This document shows, in pieces, positions 4,337 through 7,640 of a stretch of DNA of 7,640 nt; within the stretch, counting starts at the first letter, position 1, and each line of letters begins with the position of its first letter. The translations under genes and the position numbers were made by a program. The notes beneath the pieces are model-generated. The model was not told where the DNA came from, did no database searches, and was given only the letters and a program-made list of their open reading frames with translations. Origin of the DNA: Lachnospiraceae bacterium (GTDB lineage: Bacteria; Bacillota; Clostridia; Lachnospirales; Lachnospiraceae); assembly GCA_021199395.1 (NCBI GenBank), contig JAJQIE010000173.1, positions 1-7,640 on the forward strand, written 5' to 3'.

Positions 4337-5884
4337 ATGAAAAAACCAACTGTTTTAATGATTCTGGATGGATACGGGCTGAATGAGAACTCGGAGGGAA
4401 ATGCAATCGCGCAGGCGAAGACTCCGGTGATGGATCACCTCATGGCGACCTGTCCCTTTGTACAGGGTGCCGCGAGCGGACTGGCCGTAGGACTGCCGGA
4501 TGGCCAGATGGGCAATTCAGAGGTGGGACACCTGAATATGGGCGCGGGGCGCATTGTGTATCAGGATCTGACCAGAATCACGAAGGAAATCGAGGACGGC
4601 GACTTTTACGAGAACGCTGAGATGAAGCGCGCGATGGAAAACGCGAGAGAGAACAACACCAGTCTTCATATGTGGGGACTTCTTTCAGACGGCGGCGTTC
4701 ACAGCCACAACACGCATGTATATGCGCTGCTGGAAATGGCGAAGCGCTATGGTCTGACAAAGGTGTATGTACACTGCTTCCTGGACGGCCGCGATACGCC
4801 GCCGACCTCCGGTAAGGATTATGTGCAGGCCCTTGCGGACAAGATGCAGGAGATCGGTGTGGGTGAGATCGCGTCTGTATCCGGGCGCTATTACGCGATG
4901 GACCGGGATAACCGCTGGGATCGCGTAGAGAAGGCATACCGTGCTCTGGCTTACGGCGAGGGAGAGACGGCCTCCACAGGCGTAGAGGCGGTGGCGCAGT
5001 CCTATGCGAAGGATGTAACGGATGAGTTTGTGGTGCCGACGGTCGTTCTGAAGGATGGCGCGCCGACCGCGACAGTCCAGGACGGAGATTCTGTGATTTT
5101 CTTTAACTTCCGTCCGGATCGGGCCAGAGAGATCAGCCGTACCTTTTGCTGTGATGAATTTGACGGGTTCGACCGCGGGGCACGCCGCAGGGTGGTGTAT
5201 GTCTGCTTTACGGAGTATGACGTGACGATCCCGAATAAGACGGTCGCTTTCCCTAAGGTGTCTGTGACAAATACGTTTGGAGAATATCTCGCGGCGCACA
5301 ATATGACGCAGGCGAGAATCGCGGAGACGGAAAAATACGCGCATGTGACGTTCTTCTTTAACGGCGGTGTGGAAGCTCCGAATCCGGGCGAGGATCGTAT
5401 CCTTGTAAAATCCCCTAAGGTCGCGACCTATGACCTGCAGCCGGAGATGAGCGCTCCGCAGGTGTGTGAGAAGGTGGTCGAGGCGGTGACTTCCGGCAAA
5501 TATGACGTCGTGATCACGAATTTCGCGAATCCGGACATGGTTGGCCATACCGGCGTGCTTGAAGCTGCGATCAAAGCGATTGAGACGGTAGACGAGTGCG
5601 TGGGTAAGGTAGTGGAAGCGGTGAAGTCCGTGGATGGAAAGCTTTTTATCTGTGCAGATCACGGAAACGCAGAGCAGCTCATTGATTATGAGACGGGTGC
5701 GCCGTTCACCGCGCATACGACAAATCCGGTGCCGTTTATCCTTGTAAACTGCGGCGAGGGCGTTGGTCTGCGCGAGGGAGGCCGTCTGGCGGATATCGTT
5801 CCGACCCTGATTGAGCTGATGGATATGGAGCAGCCGGCGGAGATGACAGGACAGTCTCTGCTGACACACGGCGCGCAGGCATGA
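4337..5884 (+). CDS. gpmI: 2,3-bisphosphoglycerate-independent phosphoglycerate mutase
   Basis: This manganese-dependent glycolytic enzyme interconverts 3- and 2-phosphoglycerate in the cytoplasm through a phosphoserine. At 515 residues it has the normal full length and all motifs. The alkaline-phosphatase-like domain supplies metal ligands Asp11 (LDGYG), nucleophile Ser61 (GQMGNSEVGHLNMG, 57-70), Asp400 and His404 (NPDMVGH), Asp441 and His442 (ADHGNAEQ), and His460 (TAHTTNPVP). The inserted transferase domain carries SDGGVHSH (117-124), DGRDTPP (150-156), SGRYYAMDRDNRWDR (182-196) and FNFRPDRAREI (256-266). ATG 4337 has AAGGAG 8 bases upstream. It has its own promoter and is followed by a clear terminator, so it is probably monocistronic. 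Often gpmI sits with gap, pgk and tpiA; here it stands alone beside a transporter and a lysozyme. Confidence 0.98.
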   Translation: MKKPTVLMILDGYGLNENSEGNAIAQAKTPVMDHLMATCPFVQGAASGLAVGLPDGQMGNSEVGHLNMGAGRIVYQDLTRITKEIEDGDFYENAEMKRAMENARENNTSLHMWGLLSDGGVHSHNTHVYALLEMAKRYGLTKVYVHCFLDGRDTPPTSGKDYVQALADKMQEIGVGEIASVSGRYYAMDRDNRWDRVEKAYRALAYGEGETASTGVEAVAQSYAKDVTDEFVVPTVVLKDGAPTATVQDGDSVIFFNFRPDRAREISRTFCCDEFDGFDRGARRRVVYVCFTEYDVTIPNKTVAFPKVSVTNTFGEYLAAHNMTQARIAETEKYAHVTFFFNGGVEAPNPGEDRILVKSPKVATYDLQPEMSAPQVCEKVVEAVTSGKYDVVITNFANPDMVGHTGVLEAAIKAIETVDECVGKVVEAVKSVDGKLFICADHGNAEQLIDYETGAPFTAHTTNPVPFILVNCGEGVGLREGGRLADIVPTLIELMDMEQPAEMTGQSLLTHGAQA

Positions 5885-5914
5885 TATGCCGGAGCAATAA
5901 TAATCGTATTGTCT

Positions 5915-5935
5915 GCAGCGCAGGCTGAGCGTTGC
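5915..5935 (+). other. Small stem-loop downstream of gpmI
   Basis: GCAGCGC (5915-5921) pairs with GCGTTGC (5929-5935), seven pairs with one G-U, loop AGGCTGA. It is followed by TTCAAAAAG, not a T run, so it is not a terminator by itself. It may be a 3'-end stability element ahead of the real terminator at 5998. Confidence 0.3.
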
Positions 5936-5997
5936 TTCAAAAAGCTGTCAGATAAAGTCAAACAAAATATATTTTTGTGATCTGCGGCGTATGGTAA

Positions 5998-6041
5998 GGT
6001 CTGGAAAATGGGGAGATAATCTCCGCTTTCCGGATCTTTTT
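5998..6041 (+). terminator. Intrinsic terminator after gpmI
   Basis: An outer 10-pair stem, GGTCTGGAAA (5998-6007) with TTTCCGGATC (6027-6036), includes two G-U pairs. An inner 5-pair stem GGAGA/TCTCC (6012-6016 with 6020-6024) has a TAA loop, separated from the outer stem by a small internal loop. TTTTT (6037-6041) follows directly. This closes the gpmI unit about 115 bases after its stop. Confidence 0.88.
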
Positions 6042-6083
6042 CAATTATTATGTAAAAAAGAATTAATAAAATTAAAAAAATAC

Positions 6084-6112
6084 TTGTATATTCGAAAAGA
6101 TTTCGTTACAAT
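6084..6112 (+). promoter_or_regulatory. SigA-type promoter of the GH25 lysozyme gene
   Basis: TTGTAT (6084-6089) and TACAAT (6107-6112) are 17 bases apart, in very AT-rich DNA typical of promoters. Predicted start is near 6119, leaving a leader of about 45 nt. The spacer contains an inverted repeat CGAAA/TTTCG (6093-6097 with 6101-6105) that could be an operator. Confidence 0.7.
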
Positions 6113-6163
6113 AAAGCAATACTGGTTGACATTTTTATGAAATCAATGGAAGGAAAGTAAAAA

Positions 6164-7640
6164 ATGAAAGCGAAAGAAAGGGTGCGCGCGTTCAGACGGA
6201 ACCTGACGCATATGCTGGCTGTGATGGGTATGATGCTTGCGCTGCTGTTTGTCGTGCAGCCGCAGACAGCGGAAGCGGCGACCAAAATCCAGGGAATTGA
6301 TGTATCTAAATGGCAGGGGACGATTGACTGGGCGAAGGTAAAAAAGGCGGGGATTAAGTTTGTAATGATTGGCACCGGCCGCTATAAAAATGGCGTGGCT
6401 ACCCCGGACAGCAAATTCGATACAAATATTGAAGGCGCGATTGAGCAGGGGATTTATGTGGGCGTCTATCACTACGCAACGGCTACGACTGTTGCTGACA
6501 TGCGCAATGCCGCGGACTATGTGCTGGATCTGGTTGACGGTTATAAGATTTCCTACCCGATTGCGCTTGATATGGAGGATGATGTCTACAAATCCATGAC
6601 GAACGCAAAGAGAACAAAGCTTGCGATTGCGTTTATGGAGGTAATCGAGGACGCCGGATATTATCCGATGATATATGCGAGCGATAACTGGTTCCAGGAC
6701 TATATGGATCTGACCAGTCTGGCCGGGTATGATTACTGGGTGGCCTGCTGGTCTTATACGCCTGTCACTACGCCGCTTTCCATGTGGCAGTACAGCTCTA
6801 CGGGAAAGGTGAGCGGTATTACGACCGCTGTGGATCTCGATTACAGCTACAGGGATTACTCCACAATCATTACGCCGAGGACCTCCGCGTCCTCCCGGCG
6901 GTCTTCATCGACCGGCTGGCAGACGGATGGAACGAACCACTGGTATGTGGAGGATGACGGCACGATTCCGACCAGCACATGGCTGACCGTAAATGGCAGA
7001 AAGTATTACGTGGATGCAAACGGCTATCGTGTGAGCGGATGGGTAAAAATCAACGGTTCGTATTATTATTTCAAAACATCCAGCGGCGTCATGCATACGG
7101 GCTGGCTGACTGTAAACAATAAGACCTATTATATGGATACATCGACCGGAGCGCGGCGGACGGGCTGGCTGACTGTAGACGGCAGTAAATATTATATGAA
7201 CACGAATACCGGTGTGCTTACTACTGGCTGGCTGACTCTGGACGGGAATACTTATTATCTGAGAAAATCAAGCAAATACCTGGGCGTAATGGCTACCGGC
7301 TGGCTAAAGGTTGGAAGCAGCTATTATTATTTCGATCCGGATACAGGTGTGATGCAAAAAGGCTGGATCACGGTCGACGGGAATACGTATTTCCTGAACC
7401 GTAAGACCGGAGCGCGGCGGACGGGCTGGCTGACCCTGAGCGGAAAGAAGTATTATCTCAGGAAATCAAGCAAAAAGCTGGGTGTAATGGCTACCGGCTG
7501 GTTAAAGATCGGCAGTAAGTATTATTACTTTGACCCGGATACAGGCGAGATGCAGACGGGCTGGGTGACAGTGGATGACAATACATATTTCCTGAACCGT
7601 AAGACCGGAGCGCGGCGGACGGGCTGGCTGACCCTGAGCG
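6164..7640 (+). CDS. Secreted GH25 muramidase with cell-wall-binding repeats (3' end outside window)
   Basis: This exported N-acetylmuramidase would cleave the MurNAc-GlcNAc bond of peptidoglycan. ATG 6164 follows AAGGA (6150-6154) by 9 bases, and the frame stays open to the window end (492 residues seen). Residues 1-39 are a signal peptide: a basic start (KAKERVRAFRR), a hydrophobic core at 17-31, and cleavage near AEAA. The GH25 domain spans about 42-235: GIDVSKWQG (44-52) with Asp46, ALDMED (134-139) with Asp136 and Glu138, and VDLDY (223-227) with Asp224/Asp226, matching the family's acidic catalytic cleft; MWQYSS (207-212) is also typical. A Ser/Thr/Arg linker (about 236-250) leads to eleven cell-wall-binding repeats (PF01473-like, about 20-24 residues, GWLxxxGxxYY) and the start of a twelfth. 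Such repeats bind choline on teichoic acids in pneumococci; the ligand here is unknown. It could be an autolysin or act on competitors; no phage genes are nearby. Confidence 0.95.
   Translation, partial: MKAKERVRAFRRNLTHMLAVMGMMLALLFVVQPQTAEAATKIQGIDVSKWQGTIDWAKVKKAGIKFVMIGTGRYKNGVATPDSKFDTNIEGAIEQGIYVGVYHYATATTVADMRNAADYVLDLVDGYKISYPIALDMEDDVYKSMTNAKRTKLAIAFMEVIEDAGYYPMIYASDNWFQDYMDLTSLAGYDYWVACWSYTPVTTPLSMWQYSSTGKVSGITTAVDLDYSYRDYSTIITPRTSASSRRSSSTGWQTDGTNHWYVEDDGTIPTSTWLTVNGRKYYVDANGYRVSGWVKINGSYYYFKTSSGVMHTGWLTVNNKTYYMDTSTGARRTGWLTVDGSKYYMNTNTGVLTTGWLTLDGNTYYLRKSSKYLGVMATGWLKVGSSYYYFDPDTGVMQKGWITVDGNTYFLNRKTGARRTGWLTLSGKKYYLRKSSKKLGVMATGWLKIGSKYYYFDPDTGEMQTGWVTVDDNTYFLNRKTGARRTGWLTLS
6914..7640 (+). 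repeat. Array of cell-wall-binding repeats with 198-bp higher-order unit
   Basis: Residues 251-492 of the lysozyme are repeats starting at about 251, 271, 291, 312, 333, 354, 378, 399, 420, 444, 465 and 486. From 354 the array turns into a larger unit of 24+21+21 residues: first copy 7223-7420, second 7421-7618, third beginning at 7619. Within the higher-order copies, 7388-7442 and 7586-7640 are identical over all 55 bases up to the window edge, at a spacing of exactly 198. The 24-residue members carry a distinct insertion, RKSSK-LGVMA. The identity points to recent duplication or ongoing homogenisation. Confidence 0.85.

Noticed and set aside
4685..5869. 394-codon open frame on the minus strand opposite gpmI
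   Set aside because: Full-length gpmI on the + strand explains the DNA. The antisense product is Arg/His-rich with no motif, a common effect of codon bias in the sense gene.
6126..6131. TTGACA as -35 box of a second lysozyme promoter
   Set aside because: A -10 box at 16-18 bases would fall on the ribosome binding site (around 6148-6155), which has no TATAAT-like sequence. The pair at 6084/6107 fits far better.
6164..7640. Prophage endolysin
   Set aside because: The enzyme has its own signal peptide and promoter and no holin, tail or other phage gene lies nearby, so a chromosomal secreted hydrolase is the simpler reading.

Overview
The window reads as chromosomal DNA from a Gram-positive anaerobe of the Clostridia, most likely Lachnospiraceae. 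That placement is an inference. It rests on the style of the 23S rRNA 3' end, strong AGGAGG-type ribosome binding sites, a ThiN-type thiamine pyrophosphokinase, a 2,3-BPG-independent phosphoglycerate mutase, and a secreted GH25 lysozyme carrying a long array of choline-binding-type cell-wall repeats. Every gene I can support is on the + strand.

Layout. Positions 1 to about 93 are the 3' tail of a 23S rRNA gene. No 5S rRNA or tRNA follows it. A gene-free stretch of about 300 bp (94-397) holds a structured trailer, a strong intrinsic terminator (237-263), a very long palindrome overlapping it (258-306), and a third large stem-loop (311-360). Then come thiN (398-1135, TTG start) and, overlapping it by four bases, a small four-helix membrane protein of unknown function (1132-1557). 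A promoter whose -35 box lies on that gene's stop codon starts a polar amino-acid ABC transporter operon: permease (1683-2381), ATPase (2394-3116) and substrate-binding protein (3275-4108). gpmI (4337-5884) follows with its own promoter and an intrinsic terminator. Last is a promoter and the start of a secreted GH25 muramidase (6164 to beyond 7640), whose 3' end lies outside the window.

How the parts work together. The three transporter genes form a complete importer. Its binding protein lies behind a hairpin and a possible second promoter, so it may be expressed separately from the membrane parts. thiN makes the cofactor thiamine diphosphate, gpmI is a core glycolysis enzyme, and the lysozyme would act on the cell's own or a neighbour's peptidoglycan.

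I see no phage, CRISPR, transposon or new defence system. The features most worth a second look are the binding protein with no lipobox cysteine and a purely acidic C-terminal tail, the 198-bp higher-order repeats in the lysozyme, the 10-bp inverted repeat centred on the gpmI promoter, and the stacked palindromes between the rRNA and thiN. These are modest variations on known families, not an obvious undescribed system.
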